Assembly: GCF_900115285.1 (NCBI RefSeq)
Contig: NZ_FOYW01000001.1
Span: 2,267,272-2,331,271, forward strand
Length of the DNA: 64,000 nt
Reading direction: 5' to 3'
Source of the DNA: Marinobacter daqiaonensis
Lineage (GTDB): Bacteria > Pseudomonadota > Gammaproteobacteria > Pseudomonadales > Oleiphilaceae
Shown: one piece after another, positions 42,969-51,810 of the stretch
Layout: every line of letters starts with the position of its first letter
How positions within the stretch are numbered: the stretch's first letter is position 1
Made by a program: the position numbers and the translations under genes
The notes under the pieces: model-generated
What the model was told of the DNA's origin: nothing
The model's database searches: none
Seen by the model: the letters and a program-made list of their open reading frames with translations, nothing else

Positions 42969-43061
42969 ATGAACCTTAACGCCGTAGTCGTGATCGTGAA
43001 GCTAGTCCTGGTGGTGGTGCCATCCGGGGGCCTTTGCGTGAACAGACGGTTGACTGACTGA
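42969..43061 (+). CDS. ilvL: Branched-chain amino acid leader peptide (IlvL-like)
   Basis: A 30-codon ORF whose residues 6-17 are almost all Val, Leu and Ile (VVVIVKLVLVVV), with ten such codons in twelve. It ends just before a terminator hairpin and upstream of acetolactate synthase genes. Ribosome stalling on these codons when charged branched-chain tRNAs are scarce would leave the overlapping CCGGGGGCC segment free to pair with the terminator's left arm. This is the standard design of ilv attenuators in Gammaproteobacteria. Confidence 0.85.
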   Translation: MNLNAVVVIVKLVLVVVPSGGLCVNRRLTD

Positions 43062-43115
43062 CAGACCGAAAAGACACCAAAGCCCCCGGCCCGAAAGGTC
43101 CGGGGGCTTTTTTTT
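43024..43115 (+). terminator. ilv attenuator (antiterminator and terminator)
   Basis: The terminator is AAAGCCCCCGG (43079-43089) paired with CCGGGGGCTTT (43100-43110), with an inner CC/GG step, a GAAA loop, and eight T residues (43108-43115). The antiterminator strand CCGGGGGCCTTT (43024-43035), within the leader's codons 19-22, can pair with the same left arm with one bulged C. The alternatives are mutually exclusive. Confidence 0.88.
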
Positions 43116-43141
43116 GCACCAGAAAAAGAAGGGAAAACACC

Positions 43142-44842
43142 ATGAATGGCGCACAGCACATACTGACGGCGTTACGCCGCCATCACATCGACACGGTCTT
43201 CGGCTATCCGGGCGGCTGCATCATGCCCCTATACGATGCCCTGGTGGACAATGTTGGTGTGGAACACGTGCTTTGCCGCCACGAGCAGGCCTGCGCCCTC
43301 GCCGCTGATGGCTACGCCCGGGCCACCGGCAGGACCGGTGTCTGCATCGCCACCTCCGGGCCCGGCGCCACCAATCTGATCACCGGTGTCGCCAACGCCC
43401 ACCGGGATTCCACCCCCATGCTGGTCATCACCGGCCAGGTTCCCTCCGGGCTGATTGGGACCGATGCCTTCCAGGAAACCGATGTACTTGGCATGGCGCT
43501 GGGTATCGTCAAACACAGCTACCTGGTGCAGGAGGCCGACAGCCTGCCCGCAATCATGGAGGAGGCCCTGAGACTGGCATCGGAGGGACGCCCCGGACCG
43601 GTCTGGATCGATATTCCCAAGGACATTCTGCTGGCCGAAGTGTCCCCGCCCATGATGGCCGCGCCGTCCAGGACCCAGTCCCGTACCGCAAAGATCGGCG
43701 ATGCCCTGGCCCTGCTCCGCGAGGCGCGAAAACCCCTGATCTACAGTGGCGGAGGCATCTCCCTGGCCGGCGCCGAGGCTGCTTTCCGGGCGTTCGCAGA
43801 GACCTCCGGCGTGCCGGGCGTGGCAACCCTCAAGGGATTGGGCAACGCCGGCAAACACAACCCGAACGACATGGGCATGCTGGGGATGCACGGCTCCAGG
43901 GCCGCCAACCGGGCGGTGGACGAATGCGACCTGCTGTTCGTGGTCGGCGCCCGCCTGGACGACCGGGCCACCGGCAGGCTGGATGGCTTCGCGCCCAACG
44001 CCCGCCTGATCCATATTGACGCCGACGGCGCCGAACTCAACAAACTGCGCCAGGCGGACATCGCCCTGAGGGGGGACCTCAACACCATACTGGGCGCCTT
44101 CACCAAAGCCCTTGATGCGCAACCGCTGGCCATTGCGGACTGGCAACGGCAATGCCGTAGCTGGCACACCACCGGCGGCTTCCATGAGGCGGACAACGAG
44201 GATCCCTACGCGCCCATCACCGGCCCCGCTTTCATTCGCCGGCTGTCCGGAATTGCCCCCGAGGAAGCCATCATCGCCTGCGATGTGGGCCAGCACCAGA
44301 TGTGGGTGGCCCAGCACTATCGCTTTGCCAGCCCGCGCCACCACCTCACGAGTGGCGGCCTGGGTACCATGGGCTTTGGTCTGCCCGCGGCCATCGGTGC
44401 CCAGTTCGCGGACCGCGACAGTACTGTCATCAACGTCACCGGCGATGGCTCCTTCATGATGAATGCCCAGGAACTGGCCACCATCCGCCGCTACCAGCTG
44501 CCGGTGAAGATCATCATTCTCGATAATCAGTGCCTGGGCATGGTCCGTCAGCAGCAGGAACTGTTCTACAACAACCGGGAAAGCCAGATCGGTCTGGACG
44601 ACAATCCGGATTTCGTGGCCATGGCCGGAGCGTTCGACATCCACGCCCTGCACATCAACCGCACGGACCAGATCCGCCGGGGCATCGAAACCCTGCTGGC
44701 CTACAACGGCCCCATGCTGCTGCATGTCGCCATCGCCCGGGAGGAAAACGTCTGGCCCATTGTCAAACCCGGCGCCAGCAATGCCCACATGATCGACGAG
44801 TCCCAACGAACCCGTAAGACCAGCAAGGAGGAGGTTGCATGA
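43142..44842 (+). CDS. ilvG: Acetolactate synthase large subunit (IlvG type)
   Basis: A 566-residue thiamin diphosphate enzyme making acetolactate or acetohydroxybutyrate for Val, Leu and Ile synthesis. The N-terminal TPP glutamate is in RHEQACALAADGYARA (about residues 46-61), and GPGATNLITGVANAHRDSTP follows. The FAD-binding domain lies in the middle, and the C-terminal GDGSFMMNAQEL-N29-type TPP/Mg motif is near 440-475. The paired small subunit of the short ACT type and the leader attenuator fit ilvGM rather than ilvIH. Its stop overlaps the next start as ATGA. Confidence 0.92.
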   Translation: MNGAQHILTALRRHHIDTVFGYPGGCIMPLYDALVDNVGVEHVLCRHEQACALAADGYARATGRTGVCIATSGPGATNLITGVANAHRDSTPMLVITGQVPSGLIGTDAFQETDVLGMALGIVKHSYLVQEADSLPAIMEEALRLASEGRPGPVWIDIPKDILLAEVSPPMMAAPSRTQSRTAKIGDALALLREARKPLIYSGGGISLAGAEAAFRAFAETSGVPGVATLKGLGNAGKHNPNDMGMLGMHGSRAANRAVDECDLLFVVGARLDDRATGRLDGFAPNARLIHIDADGAELNKLRQADIALRGDLNTILGAFTKALDAQPLAIADWQRQCRSWHTTGGFHEADNEDPYAPITGPAFIRRLSGIAPEEAIIACDVGQHQMWVAQHYRFASPRHHLTSGGLGTMGFGLPAAIGAQFADRDSTVINVTGDGSFMMNAQELATIRRYQLPVKIIILDNQCLGMVRQQQELFYNNRESQIGLDDNPDFVAMAGAFDIHALHINRTDQIRRGIETLLAYNGPMLLHVAIAREENVWPIVKPGASNAHMIDESQRTRKTSKEEVA

Positions 44843-45120
44843 ACACCACGACCCAGGACACATCCAGTTACCAGATGAATTGCCGCATGAGCCAGGAAGC
44901 AGCAGCACTGGAGCGCCTTTGCCAGGTGGTGCGGATACGGGGATTTCGAATTTCCAAACTGGCCATGGAAAGAATGGGGGAGGAACTGGATATCGCCCTG
45001 ACTCTGGAAGGCTCACGGCCTATCGGCATGTTGCAGAGTCAGCTGGAGAAGTTGCATACCGTGGCGGCAGTGGAACTGGTTGAGAGAACGGCGCTGACCA
45101 CATCGACAAGAAGTGCGTAA
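44839..45120 (+). CDS. ilvM: Acetolactate synthase small subunit (IlvM-like ACT protein)
   Basis: A 93-residue protein with a single ACT-like domain (residues about 14-80, with RLCQVVRIRGFRISKLAMER). This is the size of E. coli IlvM (87 residues) rather than the longer IlvH. It activates the large subunit and may set feedback sensitivity. It overlaps ilvG by four bases with an AGGAGG site inside the ilvG end, so the two are translationally coupled. No further ilv genes follow in this window. Confidence 0.88.
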   Translation: MNTTTQDTSSYQMNCRMSQEAAALERLCQVVRIRGFRISKLAMERMGEELDIALTLEGSRPIGMLQSQLEKLHTVAAVELVERTALTTSTRSA

Positions 45121-45167
45121 TTCACTTGCTTTGTCCGGAACGCCTTTAAGGGTCACGAGGAGGACAC

Positions 45168-45665
45168 ATGCTCTGCTTCACCTACGGCTCAAACATGTCC
45201 AGGGCAAGGTTACAGGCCCGGCTCCCGTCTGCCCGCCCCTTCGCCGTAGCTACCCTGCCCGGCCACCGGCTCCGTTTCCACAAGAGGGCCCGGGACGGCT
45301 CCGCCAAGTGCGACGCCGAAAGGACACGCAATCCGGAGGACAGGGTAATCGGGGTCATCTATGAGATTGCGGATGACGAGAAGCCGGACCTGGACCGCTA
45401 CGAGGGCCTGGGCTTTGGCTACGAGCAGAAAATGGTGGAGCTGGAAACCGCCTGGGGCCATGCCCAGGCCTGGATGTACTACGCCGCCGACATAGACCCG
45501 TCTTTGAAGCCCTATCGCTGGTACAGGGAGCATGTGCTGATCGGGGCCCGGGAACACGATCTGCCACCGGACTATATCGCCCGCATCGAGGCCGTCGAGT
45601 CGGTGGACGACCCCGATGTCAAACGAAGCCATCGGGAACTGGCCATCTACCGCCAGCGGAGGTGA
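45168..45665 (+). CDS. Gamma-glutamylcyclotransferase family protein
   Basis: A 165-residue cytoplasmic protein of the GGCT fold. The substrate loop is YGSNMS at residues 6-11, and the probable catalytic Glu is in LDRYEGLGFGY (about residues 74-84). Family enzymes release 5-oxoproline from gamma-glutamyl compounds. The neighbouring pathway uses gamma-glutamylated putrescine, so a link is tempting, but the gene lies outside that cluster's strand organisation. GAGGAGG lies upstream of the ATG. Confidence 0.82.
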   Translation: MLCFTYGSNMSRARLQARLPSARPFAVATLPGHRLRFHKRARDGSAKCDAERTRNPEDRVIGVIYEIADDEKPDLDRYEGLGFGYEQKMVELETAWGHAQAWMYYAADIDPSLKPYRWYREHVLIGAREHDLPPDYIARIEAVESVDDPDVKRSHRELAIYRQRR

Positions 45666-45721
45666 GTAGGGCTGCCGACTTCACTCACCGCCACCTGCCG
45701 GGATATCCCTCTGATCGAGGG

Positions 45722-46105
45722 TCAGCCCCTGACCCTTGCGGTCACTTCAATTTCCAGCTGCATGGCGTCATCCAGCAGCCCGGCCACGAATACGGTGGCG
45801 GCGGGGCGCGACTCGCCCAGGTACTTCTGGAACACCGGCCAGCAGGGTTCAAAGTCAGCCCTGTTGGGGTAGATGTAGTGAATACGGACCACGTCCGCGA
45901 AACTGCTGCCGGCCTGTTCCAGCACCTTGCCGATGTTCCGGAAACACTGCTCGGCCTGCTCCACCACATCCTCTGAGATGGTCATGGTTTCGTAGTTGAA
46001 GCCGGTGGTGCCGGAGACATACACATAGTCGCCATCAATGACGGCGCGGGAATAACCGATTTTGGACTCGAATTCAGAACCGCTGGAAATCAGTGTTCGA
46101 CTCAT
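45722..46105 (-). CDS. RidA family protein
   Basis: A 127-residue protein of the RidA/YjgF fold. It is recognisable by YVYVSGTTGFNYETM (about residues 28-42), CFRNIGKVLEQAGSSFADVV (53-72) and the closing LEIEVTARVRG, with its Arg. Many members hydrolyse reactive enamines and imines made by amine- or amino-acid-degrading flavoenzymes. It lies directly downstream of a PuuB-like amine oxidase on the same strand, which fits such a detoxifying role. The gap between them is about 125 nt. Confidence 0.87.
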   Translation of the reverse strand: MSRTLISSGSEFESKIGYSRAVIDGDYVYVSGTTGFNYETMTISEDVVEQAEQCFRNIGKVLEQAGSSFADVVRIHYIYPNRADFEPCWPVFQKYLGESRPAATVFVAGLLDDAMQLEIEVTARVRG

Positions 46106-46230
46106 TGTGGAGATCCTTTTTGGACAAGGAGATTTAGAGCCGGGTGGCCCGGTCGGGCGGATTCTAACCCATTGCCCGGAGAGCGGGAATCACCGAAAAA
46201 CCCGCTGACGGTCACTCAGTCAGGGTTGCC

Positions 46231-47514
46231 TCACACCCCCAACCGATCCCGCAGGGCGTAATACCAGGCCCCCATGGCCGTGAATGGCACCCGGAAGACC
46301 CGACCACCCGGGAACGGGTAATGGGGCAGGCTGGCAAAGGCATCGTAGCGCTCCGCCTGACCCTGGATCGCCAGGGCCAGGGCCTTGCCCGCCACGTGGG
46401 TGAAGGTCACGCCGTGGCCGGAGCAGCCCTGGGAATAGAGTATGTTGTCATGGAGCCGGCCCACCTGGGGGAGCCGTGACAGGGTCAGCAGGAAGTTGCC
46501 GGTCCAGGCGTAGTCCACTTTCACGTTGGCGAGCTCCGGAAAGGTGGTTGCCATCTTGGGCCGGATCAGCCGTTCGATATTGGCCGGATCCCGGGCACCG
46601 TAGACCACGCCGCCACCGTAGATCAGGCGTTTGTCCCCGGACAGGCGGAAGTAGTCCAGCAGGTAGTTGCAGTCCTCCACGCAGTTATCCTCAGGCAACA
46701 GGCGTGTCGCCAGCTCATCGCTCAAGGGCTCGGTGACAATGATCTGGGAGCCGCAGGGCATGGCCTTGGCGCCCAGTTTGGGAACCAGGCCACCCAGGTA
46801 GGCGTTGCCGGCCAGTACCACGAAGGGGGCACTCACCTCGCCCTGGTCGGTTTTCACCGTGGCGGGCTGGCCGGGGCGGACCTCAACTACCGGCGAATGT
46901 TCATAAATCGTGCCGCCGAGAGACTCCAGCGCCGTTGCTTCCCCCAGTGCCAGGTTGAGGGGATGGATATGGCCGCCGGTCTGATCGATGGCGCCGCCTA
47001 TATAGCGATCGGTGCCGACACGGGCGCGGATGCCTGCCCGGTCCAGCAGTTCCAGCTGGTCGTAACCGAACCGGCGCCAGAGCGCCTGCTGGGTTTCCAG
47101 GTGTTTCTGCTGACGGGGGTTGAGGGCGGCGAAGATGCCGCCTTCCTTCAGATCGCACTGGATGTCGTAATCCCGCACCCGCTGACGGATGATCTGGCCC
47201 CCTTCAAAGGCCATCTCCGCCAGCAGGCGCAGGTGATCCGGCGCGGTCTGTCGCTCAATGGTATCCAGGTCGCGGCTGTAGCTGTTGACGATCTGGCCAC
47301 CGTTGCGACCGGAGGCACCCCAGCCCACGGTCGCCGCCTCCAGCACCACCACGGAAAAGCCGGCCTCCGCCAGGAAAAGGGCCGTGGACAGGCCGGTATA
47401 ACCGGCGCCCACCACACAGACATCCGCCTCGCGGCGTCCCTGCAGAGGCGGGCGCGCCGGGGCCGGGTTGGCGGTGGCGGCGTAATAGGAGGGAACCGGA
47501 GCGTACTGGGTCAT
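46231..47514 (-). CDS. puuB: FAD-dependent amine oxidase (gamma-glutamylputrescine oxidoreductase type)
   Basis: A 427-residue DAO-fold flavoenzyme. The FAD motif VCVVGAGYTGLSTALFLAEAG lies at residues 31-51 and GWGASGRNGGQI (about 64-75) is typical of PuuB. Near the C terminus QGCSGHGVTFTHVAGKALA completes the FAD site. It would oxidise gamma-glutamylputrescine to the aldehyde, the second step of the Puu route. It is divergent from the matching aldehyde dehydrogenase gene. The assignment rests on motifs plus the presence of PuuA-, PuuC- and PuuD-like neighbours. Confidence 0.83.
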   Translation of the reverse strand: MTQYAPVPSYYAATANPAPARPPLQGRREADVCVVGAGYTGLSTALFLAEAGFSVVVLEAATVGWGASGRNGGQIVNSYSRDLDTIERQTAPDHLRLLAEMAFEGGQIIRQRVRDYDIQCDLKEGGIFAALNPRQQKHLETQQALWRRFGYDQLELLDRAGIRARVGTDRYIGGAIDQTGGHIHPLNLALGEATALESLGGTIYEHSPVVEVRPGQPATVKTDQGEVSAPFVVLAGNAYLGGLVPKLGAKAMPCGSQIIVTEPLSDELATRLLPEDNCVEDCNYLLDYFRLSGDKRLIYGGGVVYGARDPANIERLIRPKMATTFPELANVKVDYAWTGNFLLTLSRLPQVGRLHDNILYSQGCSGHGVTFTHVAGKALALAIQGQAERYDAFASLPHYPFPGGRVFRVPFTAMGAWYYALRDRLGV

Positions 47515-47685
47515 GAAAGAGCACCATAGAGGGAACGGAAAACCGGCCGCAAGCGCAGCCGCTGCGCCAAGTCTAAGCCAGCGGCCGCACCCCGTGAAGA
47601 CACGTTCTTTTACCTATGCCAGCGGTGGCGGCCCGGGGCCAAAGTACTGCTATGATTGGGCTATTCCACAGTCAGCGAGGCCAGC

Positions 47686-49203
47686 ATGTCCGACCCTGTA
47701 GTTTCAAGAACCCCCGACACCCAGGAAGACTGGCAGGCCCTGGCCGACCGGCTATCCATCGAAGGCCGCGCCCGGATCAACGGCACCTATCAATGGGCCG
47801 AAAACGGCGAAACCTTTGCCTCCGTCAGCCCGGTGGATGGCCGTGAACTGGCGCGGGTGGCCAGTTGCGACCAGGCCGACGCCAACCAGGCGGTCACCGC
47901 CGCAAGGGGTGCCTTCGAACGGGGAATCTGGAGCCGTCAGCCCCCGACCCATCGCAAGGCCGTACTGCTCCGCTTCGCTGAGCTGATCGAAGCCCATGGC
48001 GACGAGCTGGCCCTGCTGGAAACCCTGGACATGGGCAAGCCCATCAGCCACGCCCGGGCGGTGGATGTGCCGGCGACCGCAAGGGCCATTCGCTGGACTG
48101 CCGAGGCCATCGACAAGGTGTATGGCGAACTGGCCGCGACACCCCATGACCAGATCGGCATGATCTCCCGGGAGCCCGTGGGCGTGGTGGCCGCCATCGT
48201 CCCCTGGAACTTCCCCATGATCATGGCCTCCTGGAAGATCGCACCGGCCCTGGCCACGGGCAACTCGGTGATCCTCAAACCCTCGGAGAAATCGCCACTC
48301 ACGGCGATCCGCCTGGCGGCTCTCGCGGAGGAAGCAGGCGTACCGGCTGGCGTGTTCAACGTGTTACCCGGTTACGGTCACACCGTGGGCAAGGCCCTGG
48401 CCCTGCACATGGATGTGGACTGCCTGGTGTTCACCGGCTCCACCAGCGTGGCCAAGCAGCTGATGATCTACGCCGGCCAGTCCAACATGAAACGGGTCTG
48501 GCTGGAAGCCGGGGGCAAGAGTCCCAACATCGTCTTCGCCGACGCCCCGGATCTGAAGAAGGCCGCCGCCGAGGCCGCCAGCGCCATTGCCTTCAACCAG
48601 GGCGAGGTCTGCACCGCCGGCAGCCGCCTGCTGGTGGAGGAAAGCATCCGCAATGAATTCATTGTCCTGATCCGGGACGCCCTCAAGACCTGGCGCCCGG
48701 GCCACCCCCTGGACCCGGCCACCACCTGCGGCGCCATTGTCGACCAGGCCCAGCTGGACCGGATCATCGAATACATCGACATCGGCCAGGCCGAGGGCGC
48801 GACGCTTGTGGAAGGGGGCAAGCGGGTGATGGAGGAGACCGGCGGGCTGTTTATCCAGCCCACGGTGTTCGACGGCGTCCAGAACACCATGCGGATTGCC
48901 TCGGAGGAGATTTTCGGGCCGGTGCTGTCGGTGATCGGATTCCGCAGTGCTGAGGAGGCCATCGCCATTGCCAACGACACCATCTACGGGCTGGCGGCGG
49001 CGGTATGGACCTCCAATCTCAGCACCGCCCACAAGACGGCAAAGGCCCTGCGGGCCGGCAGCGTGTGGATCAACCACTACGACGGCGGCGACATGACCGC
49101 ACCCTTCGGTGGTTTCAAGCAGTCCGGCAACGGACGCGACAAGTCACTGCACGCCTTCGACAAGTACACCGAACTGAAGGCCACCTGGCTCCTTATCGAC
49201 TGA
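47686..49203 (+). CDS. puuC: Aldehyde dehydrogenase (gamma-glutamyl-gamma-aminobutyraldehyde type)
   Basis: A 505-residue NAD(P)-dependent enzyme started at ATG 47686 (GAGG upstream) rather than the earlier in-frame ATG. The catalytic glutamate is in LEAGGKSPNI and the cysteine in FNQGEVCTAGSR (about residues 270 and 305). Near its end, WINHYDGGDMTAPFGGFKQSG is the PuuC-type active-site cap. It fits the third Puu step, oxidising the glutamylated aminobutyraldehyde. It is divergent from puuB across 171 nt. Confidence 0.85.
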   Translation: MSDPVVSRTPDTQEDWQALADRLSIEGRARINGTYQWAENGETFASVSPVDGRELARVASCDQADANQAVTAARGAFERGIWSRQPPTHRKAVLLRFAELIEAHGDELALLETLDMGKPISHARAVDVPATARAIRWTAEAIDKVYGELAATPHDQIGMISREPVGVVAAIVPWNFPMIMASWKIAPALATGNSVILKPSEKSPLTAIRLAALAEEAGVPAGVFNVLPGYGHTVGKALALHMDVDCLVFTGSTSVAKQLMIYAGQSNMKRVWLEAGGKSPNIVFADAPDLKKAAAEAASAIAFNQGEVCTAGSRLLVEESIRNEFIVLIRDALKTWRPGHPLDPATTCGAIVDQAQLDRIIEYIDIGQAEGATLVEGGKRVMEETGGLFIQPTVFDGVQNTMRIASEEIFGPVLSVIGFRSAEEAIAIANDTIYGLAAAVWTSNLSTAHKTAKALRAGSVWINHYDGGDMTAPFGGFKQSGNGRDKSLHAFDKYTELKATWLLID

Positions 49204-49277
49204 TGCGGCGATGGTAACGTCTCTCCGATGGGAACCACCGTCGAACGCGGCGGGGCCACAAGAGGCGGGTACTGTGG

Positions 49278-50090
49278 CTACCCGTCTGCCCCCGGTGCCC
49301 TCATGGTGATGATGGCCTGCAGGATTTTTCCCACCGGTCCCTGGCTGTCGAACAGAGTCGTTTCCACCAGGCCGACACCGGTATCCTGCATACGGCTGCG
49401 GGCATCCAGCCCCAGCCACTCGCCGACCGGGTTCCGGTGGAGGTAGAGGGTCACATCGGTGTTGATACAGCCCAGATCACTGGAGAGGTTGAGCTGACCC
49501 ACCCCATTGCCAAAATCACACAGTGTGGCTGCCATAACGGTGGGGCTCGTCAAGACCCCCTGCACCAGCGGCAGCGGCAATTTTAGCCAGGCACATCCCT
49601 GCCCGCCGCCATTGACGCCCTCGATGATCACAGCTTTGGCCGTGCTGTGCAGACCCACCGGACTATAACGGTTCTGCCAGCCTCCGGCCTCGGCAATACT
49701 TGCCTCGACAGGCCAGGATGGAGGCTCAAGCCCTGTCGCCGGGAAGCCGGCATGCTCCGGTACCGTTACCGGTCGGTTTTCGAGGAAAAGGGCGCTTGCC
49801 CGGGTGACTTCGGTCTCCCCCGCGAACAATGACGCCTCCAGAATCTGGAGCCGCTTGCCACCGCGCACCAGTCGGGTGGTCACGGTCAGCGGTGCTTTGG
49901 GGGCCGGTCGCAGCAAATCCACGGTAAGCCTGGCCAGATGCAGATCCGCATTGTCCGACGCCTGCTCCACCGCGTGGGCCATCAACCCCACTACCGGTCC
50001 GCCGTGCAGTTGCCGGGGGCTCCAGGGACTGCCACATGCGGGCGTGGGTACGTAAAAGTCTCCATCACGGTGAAAGAGCGCTTCAGTCAT
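49278..50090 (-). CDS. Acyl-CoA thioesterase family protein (double hotdog)
   Basis: A 270-residue protein with two hotdog halves: GSPWSPRQLHGGPVVGLMAHAVEQ (about 20-43) in the first, and the TVMAATLCDFGNGVGQ / VTLYLHRNPVGEWLGLDARSRM pattern (about 182-235) in the second. The family (TesB/PaaI-like, DUF4442-adjacent) hydrolyses acyl-CoA esters. Its place between puuC and puuA on the minus strand is odd because no CoA ester is known in the Puu pathway; it may serve another substrate. The start has a weak ribosome site. Confidence 0.75.
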   Translation of the reverse strand: MTEALFHRDGDFYVPTPACGSPWSPRQLHGGPVVGLMAHAVEQASDNADLHLARLTVDLLRPAPKAPLTVTTRLVRGGKRLQILEASLFAGETEVTRASALFLENRPVTVPEHAGFPATGLEPPSWPVEASIAEAGGWQNRYSPVGLHSTAKAVIIEGVNGGGQGCAWLKLPLPLVQGVLTSPTVMAATLCDFGNGVGQLNLSSDLGCINTDVTLYLHRNPVGEWLGLDARSRMQDTGVGLVETTLFDSQGPVGKILQAIITMRAPGADG

Positions 50091-50192
50091 GGTCTGTCCT
50101 TCTTCTTGTTCTTTTCAGAATCGGTGAAGGGCCGGCTCCTGCTGTCGCCACAAGAGCGCACTGCACCTACCGTGGCACGAGTCGAAAAGCCA

Positions 50193-51557
50193 CTAAACCG
50201 TATGAAGATACCAGAGATATTCCAGGTCCGAGATGGTCATCTCGAACTCGGTCAGTTCGTGTTCCTTACAGGCCACGAAAACATCCAGGAAGCGGCTGCC
50301 CAGATAATCCGTCATCACTTCCGACTGGCTCAGTCCCCGCAGCGCGTCCCGCAGGTTGTTCACCAGGCTGGCCTCGTGCTGCTCATGGGCGTTGCCCACG
50401 GTCATGGGAGGCGGCTCGATGCGGTTGGCGATACCGTAATGGATACCCGCCAGCACCGCCGCCATCACCAGGTAAGGATTGGCGTCGGCACCGGCCACCC
50501 GGTGTTCGATGCGCAGCGCTTCCGGGTCACCACCGGGCAGGCGCAGGGAGGTCGTGCGGTTGTCCACGCCCCAGGTGGGTGCGCTGGGCACATAGTATTC
50601 CGGGCTGAACCTGCGATAGGAATTGATGTTGGGGCAGAACAGCGCCATGGCGTCGTTCATGGTTGCGGCCAGGCCACCCACGGCCCAGCGCAGCAGGTCG
50701 TTGGGCTTCTCCGCATTGCCGGCGAAGACATTGCGGCCGGCCCTGTCCAGCATGCTCACGTGCAGATGCATGCCGCTGCCAGCCTGGCTGTGGTAGGGCT
50801 TGGCCATGAAGGTGGTGTCCATTTCATGGTCGTAGGCCACGTTCTTGATCAGGCGCTTGAGCAGGGTGGCGTGATCGCAGGAGCGCACCGCATCGTTGAC
50901 GTAGTGCAGGTTCACCTCGAACTGGCCCGGCGCCGACTCCGCCACCAGGGCGTCCGCCGGCAGTTCCTGCTCATGGGCGGCATCCAGCACGTCCGCCAGG
51001 AATTCGGCGTATTCGTCCAGGTCATCAAGGGAGTAGGCCTGAGTGCCCGCCGGGCGCTTGCCGGAAATGGGGGACTTGGGCGGCTGGGGCCGGCCGGCCA
51101 GGTTCTCCTGGTCGATCAGGTAGAACTCCATCTCGTAGGCCGCCACCGGCGTCAGACCCAGCTCGTCAAAACGCCTGACAATGTTCTGAAGCACCACCCG
51201 GGGGTCGGCGAAGAAGGGCGTCTCACGGTCCAGCTCAAACATGGTCAGCATCAGCTGGGCCGTGGGTCGCTTCTGCCAGGGTTCCATGGTCAGGGTGCCG
51301 TCAATGGGCAGACAGACCCGGTCGGCCTCACCGATATCCAGGCCCAGGCCGGTCTCCTCCACGGTGGTGCCCTGGATATTAAGCGCAAAGATGGACGCCG
51401 GCAGCGCAATCCCCCGCTCGAAAACCTTCACCAGAGTCGATGGATCCACCCGTTTGCCGCGAACGATGCCATTGATGTCCGGCATCAGCAGATCGACAAA
51501 CTGCAGCTCGGGGTGCGCCTGAAGGAATGCGTCGGCGCTCGCGGAACCAGAACCCAT
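50193..51557 (-). CDS. puuA: Glutamine synthetase family protein (gamma-glutamylputrescine synthetase type)
   Basis: A 454-residue GS-fold ligase. The catalytic beta-grasp N-domain (VDLLMPDINGIVRGKRV) and the C-domain motifs AAYEMEFYLI, KPYHSQAGSGMHLHVS (about 245-260), RLPGGDPEALRIEHRVAGADANPYL and the closing WEYLWYLH-like end are as in PuuA. It would glutamylate putrescine with ATP, committing it to degradation. It is divergent from puuD, sharing a 253-nt control region with two perfect palindromes. Confidence 0.87.
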   Translation of the reverse strand: MGSGSASADAFLQAHPELQFVDLLMPDINGIVRGKRVDPSTLVKVFERGIALPASIFALNIQGTTVEETGLGLDIGEADRVCLPIDGTLTMEPWQKRPTAQLMLTMFELDRETPFFADPRVVLQNIVRRFDELGLTPVAAYEMEFYLIDQENLAGRPQPPKSPISGKRPAGTQAYSLDDLDEYAEFLADVLDAAHEQELPADALVAESAPGQFEVNLHYVNDAVRSCDHATLLKRLIKNVAYDHEMDTTFMAKPYHSQAGSGMHLHVSMLDRAGRNVFAGNAEKPNDLLRWAVGGLAATMNDAMALFCPNINSYRRFSPEYYVPSAPTWGVDNRTTSLRLPGGDPEALRIEHRVAGADANPYLVMAAVLAGIHYGIANRIEPPPMTVGNAHEQHEASLVNNLRDALRGLSQSEVMTDYLGSRFLDVFVACKEHELTEFEMTISDLEYLWYLHTV

Positions 51558-51720
51558 AGAAAAGCCTTTTAGTACCCGAATTCAGCCCGTAAGCGGGCCT
51601 CCGGCACAGGAGCGTGCCAGAGCACCTTTATCCCGTTTTCCGGGGCGGTTTGCAAGATACGCACATGTCGTAGGGCAGGCTGGCCGAAATCTCTGGTGTG
51701 GCCATGGCCGACATGCTAGA

Positions 51721-51744
51721 AATTGCGCAATTCCTGATCAGGAA
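51721..51744. promoter_or_regulatory. Twin overlapping palindromes between puuA and puuD
   Basis: AATTGCGCAATT (51721-51732) and TTCCTGATCAGGAA (51731-51744) are both perfect and overlap by two bases, in the divergent region of the two genes. Each is operator-sized. No regulator gene is nearby. The rest of the 253-nt gap shows only GGCCATGGCC at about 51699-51710. Confidence 0.5.
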
Positions 51745-51810
51745 GCGTTCCGCAGACCGGTCGTCCAAACGTCTGCCCTGGATTTCCCGAAGGCACGGAG
51801 TTCACTATCA

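Noticed and set aside
49938..51572. A 544-codon plus-strand ORF opposite the puuA gene
   Set aside because: Antisense shadow of a well-supported glutamine synthetase-family gene.
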